Positions 8,350 to 15,446 of a DNA stretch of 64,000 bases are shown here, in pieces. The position numbers and the translations under genes are program-made. The stretch's first letter is position 1; each line of letters starts with the position of its first letter. Source of the DNA: CAXBCP01 sp963974055 (GTDB taxonomy: Bacteria > Pseudomonadota > Alphaproteobacteria > MPNO01 > UBA830); NCBI GenBank assembly GCA_963974055.1, contig CAXBCP010000009.1:78269-142268 (forward strand). Reading direction: 5' to 3'. The notes below the pieces were generated by a model. It was not told where the DNA came from. It was given only the letters and a program-made list of their open reading frames with translations, and ran no database searches.

Positions 8350-9513
8350 ATGCCCGACGGCGGCGACGCGGTCACCGTAAAGGTCATATCCTCGCTCGAC
8401 GAAGTCGCGGAGGCGCACTGGGATGCCTGCGCCGGGGACGAGAACCCCTTCGTCTCGCACCGCTTTCTCAAGACGCTCGAGGATTCCGACGCCGCCACCG
8501 GCGAGGCCGGCTGGCTGCCCCAGCATATCGTCATCGAGGACGAGAACGGCATTGCCGGCTGCGCGCCGTGCTACCTGAAGAACCACTCCCACGGCGAATA
8601 CGTCTTCGACTGGGGCTGGGCCGACGCCTATGAGCGCGCCGGCGGCCAGTACTATCCGAAGCTCCAGGTCTCGGTGCCGTTCTCGCCGGTCACCGGGCCG
8701 CGCCTGCTGGTCCGCGGTGGCGACGACAAGCCGCATACCCGGCGCCTGCTGGCGGCCGGGCTGCTGGAACTGGCCAAGCAGCACAAGGTCTCGTCGCTCC
8801 ACATCACCTTCCCGCTGGAAGAGGAATGGACCGAGCTCGGCGAGATGGGGCTGATCCAGCGCCAGGGCCAGCAGTTCCACTGGCAGAATAACGGCTATGG
8901 GACCTTCGACGATTTCCTCGACACCCTGAATTCGCGCAAGCGCAAGATGATCCGCAAGGAACGCGCCGCCGCCAATGCCGAGGTCGATATCCAGGTGCTG
9001 ACGGGCGATGCCATAAAGCCCAAGCACATGCAGGCCTTCTATCATTTCTATATCAACACCGTGGACCGCAAATGGGCCCACGCCTATCTCAACTACGAGT
9101 TCTTCCAGCTGCTGCGCGAGCGCATGGCCGACAACGTGGTGCTGGTGATCGCCAGCCATGACGGCGACTACGTCGCCGGCGCCCTGAACCTGCGCGGCCC
9201 GAACACGCTGTGGGGCCGCAACTGGGGCTGCACGGAACGCTTCCGCATGCTCTATTTCGAGACCTGCTTCTACCGCGGCATCGAGTTCGCGATTGAGAAC
9301 GGCCTGTCCAGGGTCGAGGCCGGCGCCCAGGGGCCGCACAAGATCAGCCGCGGCTACCTGCCGTCGCCGACCTACAGCGCCCACTGGATCCGCGACGAGG
9401 GCTTCCGCACCGCGGTCGCCGATTTCTGCGACCGCGAGCGCCGCGGCATCGAACACGAAATGGACTCCCTCAGCGACCTGTCTCCCTTCAAACGCGCGAA
9501 TGAATCGCCTTAG
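8350..9513 (+). CDS. FemAB-like GNAT N-acyltransferase (peptidogalycan-type, COG3146)
   Basis: The 387-residue product resembles the GNAT/FemAB-like proteins often annotated as peptidogalycan biosynthesis/recognition proteins; the acyl acceptor is not established. Landmarks are NPFVSHRFLKTLEDS, FDWGWADAYERAGGQYYPKLQVSVPFSPVTG, FLDTLNSRKRKMIRKER, a central HFYINTVDRKW and the C-terminal GAQGPHKISRGYLPSPTYSAHW. The ATG at 8350 follows the RidA stop by 2 nt. Family membership is firm; substrate is unknown. Confidence 0.85.
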   Translation: MPDGGDAVTVKVISSLDEVAEAHWDACAGDENPFVSHRFLKTLEDSDAATGEAGWLPQHIVIEDENGIAGCAPCYLKNHSHGEYVFDWGWADAYERAGGQYYPKLQVSVPFSPVTGPRLLVRGGDDKPHTRRLLAAGLLELAKQHKVSSLHITFPLEEEWTELGEMGLIQRQGQQFHWQNNGYGTFDDFLDTLNSRKRKMIRKERAAANAEVDIQVLTGDAIKPKHMQAFYHFYINTVDRKWAHAYLNYEFFQLLRERMADNVVLVIASHDGDYVAGALNLRGPNTLWGRNWGCTERFRMLYFETCFYRGIEFAIENGLSRVEAGAQGPHKISRGYLPSPTYSAHWIRDEGFRTAVADFCDRERRGIEHEMDSLSDLSPFKRANESP

Positions 9514-9619
9514 CCCCCCTCCCTGGCCCTCCCCCCGCAAGCGGGGAGAGGGGATTACACATTCGTCCGTCTCGCACACCCTGTCCCCTCTCCCTTTAGG
9601 GGGAGGGTCAGGGAGGGGG
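9514..9619. repeat. REP-like inverted repeat pair
   Basis: Two arms of about 36-41 nt (9514-9554 and 9584-9619) are near-perfect reverse complements: CCCTCCCTGGCCCTCC begins the left arm and GGAGGGTCAGGGAGGG ends the right arm. They flank a 29-nt non-repeated centre. Each arm is itself partly palindromic, as in bacterial REP/BIME pairs. The element fills the gap between two plus-strand genes and could end transcripts or protect mRNA 3' ends, but no T-tract makes it a classical terminator. Confidence 0.7.
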
Positions 9620-9684
9620 TTCTCAGCGAGCGATTATTCTGCGACGAATAAGGTTCGTTTTTCCGCTCCAAACCGGGTTTTCCC

Positions 9685-10518
9685 ATGACTGACTTCGAAG
9701 ACATCCCCTATCGCACGATCGACGGCCACACGCTGGAGGCGCGGCTCTACCGGCCCGCCGGCAGCGGCCCCGACATTAGCCCCGACAGCGGCCCGGCGCG
9801 CTGGGTCGTGGACGTTCACGGCGGCGCCTGGGGCTCCGGCGACAGGCTCAACAACCAGGTCATCCACGAAGACCTCGCAGCCCACGGTATCGGCGTCTTC
9901 GCGCTCGATTTCCGCCTGTCGGACACGGCGCAGTATCCGGCTATGGTCGACGACGTCAGCTACGGCATCCGCTGGTTCAAGGCCAATGCCGCTGCCCTCG
10001 GCGTGAATGCCGCGACCATCGGCGGGCTCGGCTCGTCGAGCGGCGCGCAGCAACTGGGGCTGGTCGCGCTGTGTCCCGCCAACCCGCGCTGGACGACGCC
10101 GGATGCCGCCCTCGGCGACGCCGATGCGAGCATCGATTTCTTCGTCGCCGGCTGGCCGATCCTCGATCCGCTGGCGCGCTACCGCATGGTGCGCGACGCC
10201 GGCAACGAGCGCCTGGTCGCCGCCCACGATGCCTGTTTCGCGACCGAGGCCGACATGGCGGAGGGCAACCCCTGCGCGCTGCTCGACCGCGGCGAGGCCA
10301 CCCACCTGCCGCCAATGATCGTCATCCAGGGCACGGCGGACGCCAATGTCGAACACACCTGGCAGGACCGCTTCGCCGATCTCTACCGCGCCAAGGGCGG
10401 CACGGTGGAGATGCACAAATACGACGGCCAGCCCCACACCTTCGTGACCGCCGACCCGACCTCGGCGGCATCCCTGGATGCGATTGTGAAGATCCGGGAA
10501 TTCGTCCTCGCGGTCTGA
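9685..10518 (+). CDS. Alpha/beta-hydrolase (hormone-sensitive-lipase-like esterase)
   Basis: This is a 277-residue esterase/lipase-type hydrolase. The oxyanion-hole HGG lies in VVDVHGGAWGSGDRL, the nucleophile serine in GLGSSSGAQ (GxSxG pattern), the acid probably in IQGTADANVEHTW, and the histidine in DGQPHTF near the C-terminus. No signal peptide is seen, so it is probably cytoplasmic. The natural substrate is unknown. It is the last core-like gene before the accessory region. Confidence 0.85.
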   Translation: MTDFEDIPYRTIDGHTLEARLYRPAGSGPDISPDSGPARWVVDVHGGAWGSGDRLNNQVIHEDLAAHGIGVFALDFRLSDTAQYPAMVDDVSYGIRWFKANAAALGVNAATIGGLGSSSGAQQLGLVALCPANPRWTTPDAALGDADASIDFFVAGWPILDPLARYRMVRDAGNERLVAAHDACFATEADMAEGNPCALLDRGEATHLPPMIVIQGTADANVEHTWQDRFADLYRAKGGTVEMHKYDGQPHTFVTADPTSAASLDAIVKIREFVLAV

Positions 10519-10564
10519 TCTTCTGTCGGCGCCGGGGGAATCGCTTCCCCGGCCCGCCACCAAA

Positions 10565-10815
10565 CCAAAACCCGTAAAACAACCCCATGCACCCGAAGGG
10601 AAGGGATGGCATTGACGGGAGATCCCCGCCGCCGCGGGGATGACCACCGCCCCGGCCCGCCGGTCCGGTGCCGCGAAACGCAAACCCGCAATTCAACCCC
10701 ATGCACCCGAAGGGAAGGGACGGCAGTGGCGGGCCGCGTCCCTGCCCGGGCGGGACCGCCGCCCCGGCCCGCCGCAAATCGCAAACCCGCAATTCAACCC
10801 CATACACCCGAAGCT
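10565..10815. repeat. Three tandem copies of a ~100-114-bp GC-rich intergenic repeat, each pair separated by a hairpin
   Basis: The conserved box begins near 10565, 10679 and 10780. Copies two and three share CGCAAACCCGCAATTCAACC, and copies one and two share CATGCACCCGAAGGGAAGGG. Box-to-box periods are 114 and 101 nt. Between boxes lies a hairpin of different sequence (ATCCCCGC-CGCC-GCGGGGAT at 10622-10641; a GTCCC...GGGAC hairpin near 10739-10757), followed by a shared ACC(A/G)CCGCCCCGGCCCGCC element. The third copy loses homology after ACCCGAAG. Frames across it are repeat translations, so it is treated as non-coding. Confidence 0.8.
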
Positions 10816-11408
10816 CCGGAATACCCTTCACGGAAAACGGAACCCCGCCGCACGGAACCCTTTCGCCAACCGGCCGCGCCGACTGACGCCGGGATATCGC
10901 CCGGAAGCCGCCGGGATGCCGGCGCGATGCCGCCCGAATTGCGATTAATTATCTGTCGTAGCGCCTCTCCCCTGTCGTGATCGTCCGGCCTGCCGATACC
11001 GGAACGCAACCCGACAGGGAGTGTAACACAAAAAGAACAAATAACGAACATATATGACTGAGCTGATTCAGCTTGAAATTTATCAGGATTGAAAGATCAG
11101 CGCCCAACCGGCCACCGCCTCTCTAACTAGGTTGTCGACCTTCCAATCAGATTCCACTCATAAACGGGGGAATGACGGGGACAAGGTCAAAAACAATGCC
11201 ACCACCGAGTTTCTCATCAACGGAGTTCAACTAGAAAAATCGATCAAACGGGTTAGAGCCAAGTTAAAATTTTTGATCAGCTGACAATTTTAATAGCCCT
11301 TCCTAAACTAGGTCACTCGCGACCAACTTAAAGTTGGCTGTTCCGTATCTTGCAATCACAAGAACAATCATTCAACTTTGTGGAGAAAATTCACTTTAGG
11401 CGAAGAAC
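10816..11408. promoter_or_regulatory. AT-rich upstream region of the bNACHT gene with inverted repeats
   Basis: Base composition falls sharply from about 10.95 kb. Visible palindromes are AGCTGA-T-TCAGCT (11061-11073), TTAAAATT...AATTTTAA (11264-11293, a possible stem with a 14-nt loop) and CCAACTT-A-AAGTTGG (11323-11337). No protein-coding frame is convincing. The palindromes could be operators or a leader hairpin for the downstream NACHT gene. The repeats are seen; their function is inferred. Confidence 0.4.
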
Positions 11409-14294
11409 ATGCCCCTCGTTGAAACATTGGTTTTATCTCTTGGAGCATCTTTATCAAAGGCTGCCATAAAACTCTGGATGTCAGATTCCGGATTAGCAAT
11501 CGACGCATCTTCTGCTTTAGTCGACACGTTCAAAAAGCATCTGCCTGATGAACTTTCTAGGCGAAGGGCCAATCGACTTTACGAACAGATTGCTGAACAA
11601 ACGGCGGAAAAAATTGAGCCACTATTTCGACAAGAATTCGGTCGGCTCGAAGATGATCGCAAAGAACGCGTCGCCCTAGCTGTTGCAAAGACAATCGATG
11701 ACGCTGGTGCTTCGGCTGAAATTCTCGCTCAGTTGGATTTCGACCCGGTAAAACTCGAGACATACTTTAACAAGTTCAATTCGACTGCAGAATTTTCGCT
11801 TACGGCAACGCAATCCGTTTTCTACGAACGAATTCTCAGAGAATCTTGTTTCTACATTATCGAGATTGCTAACAATTTGCCGACGTTAAAAACGGCAATA
11901 GCGTCAGAAATTCTTAAACGCCAAACCGAAATACTAGAGAAAATCGAAAAGATTCTAAAAAATATACCGGAGAGTATATTTGACTCATCAAAAGACAGTG
12001 ACGTCGAAGGCTTCGAGAACTTATATCGACGGACGATTTCATCGAAGTTAGATGAAATCGAGCTACACGGATTGAGCTTACGGTCAGTGAACCCACGATA
12101 CAGTTTATCTGTCGCATACATCAGCCTCATGATGTCCCTCGGGGGGAAACTTGCTCAAAATGAAGAGACCATCAACCGCGTACCCGTCGGAAAAGCATTC
12201 GCGGGAGGGAAACGATTCCTAATTTTTGGAGAGCCCGGTTCCGGGAAGACAACTCTGTTAAAATGGATTGCAGTTCAGACAGCAAAATTGAATTTTGAAA
12301 ACGAACTCGCTGAATGGAATAACTGTTTTCCATTTTTCGTCCGATTACGCCGTTATTCTGTAGGTGAATTTCCAGTTGGCGCAAAATTAGTAACGCATTT
12401 GGCGCCGACATTGGAAGGTCATCTACCCCATCAGTGGGTAGAAAAAAAATTAAATTCCGGACAAGCAATTCTGTTAGTCGACGGCCTTGATGAACTACCA
12501 GAAAACAAAAGGAATTCGGCAAGGAAATGGCTTAAGGAACTGGCCGAAGTTTACGCAAACGCGACAATAATTGTCACATCTCGCCCGCCCGCTGTACCGC
12601 GCACCTGGCTAGACTCTGTAAATTTCGATGTGCGGGAAATTCAACCAATGAACTCGCACGAGATCACAACGTTCATTAATTATTGGCACACTGCCGAAAA
12701 GGAAGCAATTAATGATCCAGTCATTGTAGAAAGGATCGATCGAGCCGGAAAGACGTTGAAGAACGAAATTTCCAATAATGACGAACTGCGAAATTTGTGC
12801 ACTACGCCATTATTAGGCGCAATGATATGCGCGCTCTATTTGGAAAGAAAGGAGCACCTACCGGCAGATAGGTTGGACCTTTACTCTATGACACTCGATT
12901 CAATCTTAGAGGGGCGAGATAACGAAAGAGACATCCCTCAAATTTACGAATTTGATCTGACTAAGCGGGAAAAAGAGTACCTGCTTATGAGCATCGCACA
13001 ATGGTTTCTTCTGAATGGAAAAGTCGATGCCTCTATCAACGACGTCAAACTCCACCTTGAATCTGTAGCTTCTCGTTTTGGAGATGGTGATCTAACGGCA
13101 GACCAACTCCTAAACTTCCTATTAGAACGAAGTGGCGTTCTTCGCACGCCAGCCGTTGGAAGCTTAGATTTCATTCACAAGACATTTCAAGAGTATCTTG
13201 GAGCAAAAGCTATTGTCACCGACAACAATATTGGATTGTTAGTCCTATCTGCGCACGTCCCCGAATGGCGTGAAGTCGTGGTTCTCGCGGCAGGCCTCTC
13301 CAACAACCCACAATTAACCGAACTAATTGATGGGATATTAGATCGATCTGAAAAATCATCAGATATCGAAAGTAATATTTTAAAAATTGTGGCTGTAGCC
13401 TGCAAAGGTACCGTAGCAATATGGCCTCCCGGGGTAGCAGATCGACTAGACACCGTTTTTGCCGAGCTCTTCCCGCCTCGTGATATATGGGCTGCAAGAA
13501 GCATTGCAAAAGCCGGCCCACAGGCACTCGACTACCTATCAGGCTACCAAGACGAAGAAGACGCTATTGCCGCAGCTTGTATCCATGCAATCATCTCAAT
13601 TGGCGGGAAAAAAGCACTCGAAACCCTAGAAGCATACGGGTCCAATTCTGGAGCGCTTGCCGCTACAGAACTATTGCAAGGTTGGGACTATTTTGACCAG
13701 CTCCAGTACGCAAAGTTAATATTGAAAAAAAACAACGCCCGTTTTGGAATAAACTGGAATGACAGAAATAATTTGGAAGGAATTCAATATTTAAAGAATC
13801 TGCATTCTTTTGAACTATCCGATTCATGGAAGATTCGAAGTATCAATAATCTAAAGAACGCCAAAAAACTAAAACACTTAGTACTAAAGAATTGCAACTC
13901 GCTCGATTCAATATCAGCCCTTAAAAATCTTTCCGAATTAAGACACCTGACCATCGAGAATTCACCTGACATCAAATCCATCAAAGCAATAGAATCTCTG
14001 ATCCACCTAAAAGAATTATACTTAGATGGCTGCTCTAGAATATCAAATTTATTACCAATATCAAATTTAACTCAATTACAAATCCTGCACCTAAACGGTC
14101 TATATAATCTCACCGATCTTGATTTTATCAGTAAACTCAAAAGCCTCGAACAACTAGATTTAACAGGTTGCTATGGAATAACAGATTTAATACCGTTAGC
14201 CCGACTCCCCAATCTCACAACCGTCTATCTCCCAGAATTAAATTACGACCAAAATTTGCCGAGTGAATTTATTGAACGGGTAGAAATTTTATAG
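11409..14294 (+). CDS. NLR-like bacterial NACHT NTPase with C-terminal leucine-rich repeats (probable antiphage defence)
   Basis: The 961-residue protein has three parts. Residues 1 to about 230 are helical and resemble bacterial NACHT N-terminal helical (NNH) regions, starting MPLVETLVLSLGASLSKAA. A NACHT/STAND NTPase follows, with Walker A GEPGSGKTTLLK (274-285), Walker B ILLVDGLDELPE (D358, with D361 and E362 following) and sensor IIVTSRP (387-393). After a helical region with FIHKTFQEYLGAKAI come leucine-rich repeats from about 789 to 945 (LKNLSELRHLTIENS, LTQLQILHLNGL, LKSLEQLDLTGC). Such bNACHT proteins are known to sense phage and arrest infected cells; the trigger here is unknown. No recognised effector domain such as nuclease, TIR or protease is seen at the N-terminus. 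The gene is clearly AT-rich with unlike codon use, next to a tRNA scar, so it was probably acquired horizontally. It seems to be a single-gene system. Confidence 0.9.
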   Translation: MPLVETLVLSLGASLSKAAIKLWMSDSGLAIDASSALVDTFKKHLPDELSRRRANRLYEQIAEQTAEKIEPLFRQEFGRLEDDRKERVALAVAKTIDDAGASAEILAQLDFDPVKLETYFNKFNSTAEFSLTATQSVFYERILRESCFYIIEIANNLPTLKTAIASEILKRQTEILEKIEKILKNIPESIFDSSKDSDVEGFENLYRRTISSKLDEIELHGLSLRSVNPRYSLSVAYISLMMSLGGKLAQNEETINRVPVGKAFAGGKRFLIFGEPGSGKTTLLKWIAVQTAKLNFENELAEWNNCFPFFVRLRRYSVGEFPVGAKLVTHLAPTLEGHLPHQWVEKKLNSGQAILLVDGLDELPENKRNSARKWLKELAEVYANATIIVTSRPPAVPRTWLDSVNFDVREIQPMNSHEITTFINYWHTAEKEAINDPVIVERIDRAGKTLKNEISNNDELRNLCTTPLLGAMICALYLERKEHLPADRLDLYSMTLDSILEGRDNERDIPQIYEFDLTKREKEYLLMSIAQWFLLNGKVDASINDVKLHLESVASRFGDGDLTADQLLNFLLERSGVLRTPAVGSLDFIHKTFQEYLGAKAIVTDNNIGLLVLSAHVPEWREVVVLAAGLSNNPQLTELIDGILDRSEKSSDIESNILKIVAVACKGTVAIWPPGVADRLDTVFAELFPPRDIWAARSIAKAGPQALDYLSGYQDEEDAIAAACIHAIISIGGKKALETLEAYGSNSGALAATELLQGWDYFDQLQYAKLILKKNNARFGINWNDRNNLEGIQYLKNLHSFELSDSWKIRSINNLKNAKKLKHLVLKNCNSLDSISALKNLSELRHLTIENSPDIKSIKAIESLIHLKELYLDGCSRISNLLPISNLTQLQILHLNGLYNLTDLDFISKLKSLEQLDLTGCYGITDLIPLARLPNLTTVYLPELNYDQNLPSEFIERVEIL

Positions 14295-14335
14295 TTTGCG
14301 GATATTAATTCATCACATAATGCTTCCAGAGCGCG

Positions 14336-14369
14336 AAAAAAGGGCTTAGCGAAAACCGACTAAGCCCTT
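14336..14369 (-). terminator. Rho-independent terminator behind the initiator-tRNA remnant
   Basis: AAGGGCTTAG and CTAAGCCCTT form a perfect 10-bp stem with a 10-nt loop. Read on the minus strand it is followed by a run of T (14341-14336). It lies 8 nt beyond the CCA end of the tRNA remnant, the normal place for a tRNA terminator, so the two probably moved together. On the plus strand it could also help end the NACHT transcript, though no T-tract follows there. Confidence 0.8.
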
Positions 14370-14377
14370 GCAATTGT

Positions 14378-14427
14378 TGGTTGCGGGGGCACGATTTAAA
14401 CCTGCGGCCTTCAGGTTATGAGCGTGA
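14378..14427 (-). pseudogene. Degraded 3' half of initiator tRNA-Met (probable attachment-site scar)
   Basis: Read on the minus strand, this 50-nt piece has the initiator-tRNA arrangement: anticodon loop CTCATAA (anticodon CAU), variable loop, T-arm, acceptor strand CCCCGCA and the ACCA end. It differs from the expected alphaproteobacterial sequence (from memory) at about four positions. Two changes break pairs, one in the anticodon stem (TCACG against CCTGA) and one in the T stem (GCAGG against CGTGC). Similarity stops at the 5' edge of the anticodon stem, so the D-arm half is absent. It cannot make a tRNA and looks like the duplicated 3' end left when an element integrates into a tRNA gene. 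Confidence 0.8.
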
Positions 14428-14505
14428 TTGTCAATAATCCTGCGCAATCCCATAAACTTCCAAAAAAAAACGACCATGAAAATCCGGGTATCCGCGCCGG
14501 GATAC

Positions 14506-14589
14506 CCCCCACAAAAAAACCCGGCACAGGGCCGGGTTTCTTTTCGTCGGGAACGAGCGGAGGGTTATTCCACGAATTCCTCGACCTTG
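14506..14589 (-). repeat. Displaced copy of the clpA 3' end and terminator (direct repeat 1)
   Basis: These 84 nt match 15447-15530 at 80 positions, by hand comparison. The segment holds the last codons of clpA (encoding VEEFVE and the TAA) and the clpA terminator (stem AACCCGGC/GCCGGGTT with a T-run on the minus strand). The intact clpA ends in the second copy. The two copies flank the higBA module, as expected for insertion at, or duplication of, the clpA 3' end. Confidence 0.88.
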
Positions 14590-14665
14590 ACGGGACATCG
14601 ATCTGGCGCGCCGGCTCTGTAAGTTCGTCTTTCAGAACCTCGCCGGGATGAGCTAGCTGTTTCAA
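14590..14665 (-). pseudogene. Truncated HigA-type antitoxin fragment
   Basis: The minus-strand frame from a TTG at 14665 reads KQLAHPGEVLKDELTEPARQIDVP, interrupted by the clpA-tail repeat. HPGEVLKDEL is the N-terminal hallmark of HigA-like XRE antitoxins, and ARQIDVP matches their recognition-helix region, so about eight residues between them seem deleted and everything after is lost. It is distinct from the intact higA 16 nt away. It has no toxin partner and no usable reading frame. Confidence 0.6.
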
Positions 14666-14680
14666 CAGCTGCGCCGTGCC

Positions 14681-14992
14681 TCAAACCGGGTCCGGAACGA
14701 ACGGCTTCACATCGACCTGATCGGCCTTATCGCGCATGGTTGATGCGTCATACCAGGCCTGCATACGCAGCAGCGTATCCATGGACAGACCGAAGGCCTT
14801 TTCGAGCCGCAGGGCCATTTCCGGCGTCAGGCCCGCTTTCTCGTTCAGCAGGTCCGACACCGTTGCGCGGCGCACCCCGAGAATCCCGGCCGCGCGGCTG
14901 ATGCTCAACCCCAGTTCTTCAATCACTTCTTCGCGGATGAATTCACCCGGATGGCCGGGCTTCATCCCGACTTTGATTCCCTCGTTTTCCAT
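14681..14992 (-). CDS. higA: HigA-family antitoxin (XRE helix-turn-helix)
   Basis: The 103-residue protein has the HigA pattern: MKPGHPGEFIREEVIEELG, a Cro/C1 helix-turn-helix (SISRAAGILGVRRATVSDLL), then NEKAGLTPEMALRLEKAFG, with a C-terminal tail ending in PFVPDPV. HigA neutralises the HigB RNase and represses the operon. The ATG at 14992 overlaps the higB stop as TGATG, so the pair is translationally coupled with the toxin first, typical of higBA. An upstream in-frame extension would run into higB and was not used. Confidence 0.9.
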   Translation of the reverse strand: MENEGIKVGMKPGHPGEFIREEVIEELGLSISRAAGILGVRRATVSDLLNEKAGLTPEMALRLEKAFGLSMDTLLRMQAWYDASTMRDKADQVDVKPFVPDPV

Positions 14993-15276
14993 CAGTGGTA
15001 ATCCTCCAAATTCAGATGCTCCACGCTCACGCCATCGATCTCGAAGGTGATGCGCCAATTGCCCGATGCACTGATGCTCCACGTCCCTGCCCGGTCGCCC
15101 GTCAGCTGATGAATGCGCCAGCCGGGGGGACCTTCTACGCCCGCCATATTCTCGGCGGCGATCAGGGCTGTCAGAATTCGCCGCACCCGCCCGACCAGAT
15201 CGCGACTGATTTCGCGGTCGTCATCATCTTCGATGAGGCGCCTTAGCCCCCTGTGGTCAATCGAACCAATCTGCAC
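14992..15276 (-). CDS. higB: HigB-family toxin (RelE-like mRNA interferase)
   Basis: The 94-residue protein belongs to the HigB/RelE plasmid-maintenance killer family: IDHRGLRRLIEDDDDR, VRRILTALIAAENMAG, WRIHQLTGDRAGTWSISASG and NWRITFEIDGVSVEHLNLEDYH. Family members cleave mRNA on the ribosome when the antitoxin is lost. The start is GTG at 15276; a stop codon lies two codons upstream, so no longer form is possible. The module lies between two copies of the clpA tail. Confidence 0.9.
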   Translation of the reverse strand: MQIGSIDHRGLRRLIEDDDDREISRDLVGRVRRILTALIAAENMAGVEGPPGWRIHQLTGDRAGTWSISASGNWRITFEIDGVSVEHLNLEDYH

Positions 15277-15285
15277 ATTTCAATG

Positions 15286-15304
15286 TGTACGGTTATACCG
15301 TACA
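15286..15304. promoter_or_regulatory. Probable HigA operator upstream of higBA
   Basis: The near-perfect 19-bp palindrome TGTACGGTTATACCGTACA lies 10-28 nt upstream of the higB start, where HigA antitoxins usually bind to repress their own promoter. A second palindrome, CGATGGA-GGT-TCCATCG (15331-15347), lies farther upstream. The palindromes are seen; binding by HigA is inferred. Confidence 0.6.
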
Positions 15305-15446
15305 TACGTCAAGTCATCTCCTGATTTTTTCGATGGAGGTTCCATCGCCATGGCCACTGCAACCCGGCGAATGCGGGGCAGTCACGGTAGAGGAGAACCG
15401 ACAGCAGACACACAAAGGCGGCCTGGCGTCCGGGCACAGCCGAACG

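Larger units (their letters stand above)
14295..14680. other. Junction region of scars between bNACHT gene and higA
   Basis: No intact gene is present. In order it holds the terminator hairpin (14336-14369), the tRNA remnant (14378-14427), about 78 nt of unassigned sequence with a GGGTATCC/GGATACCC hairpin near 14487-14508, a duplicated clpA tail and terminator (14506-14589) and a truncated antitoxin fragment (14590-14665). Confidence 0.75.

Noticed and set aside
10565..10815. CRISPR-like array
   Set aside because: Only three units, long (over 45 nt) boxes, irregular spacing and hairpins instead of unique spacers, and no cas genes.
10322..10831. Minus-strand protein reading with repeated FGCMG motifs
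   Set aside because: These are translations of the intergenic repeat and of the hydrolase 3' end.
14487..14508. Terminator (GGGTATCC...GGATACCC)
   Set aside because: A good stem but no T-run on either strand at the right place.
14411..14665. An 84-codon minus-strand frame as a functional gene
   Set aside because: Only its N-terminal 24 codons look like HigA; the rest is out-of-frame clpA tail, terminator and scar, so it is a fragment.
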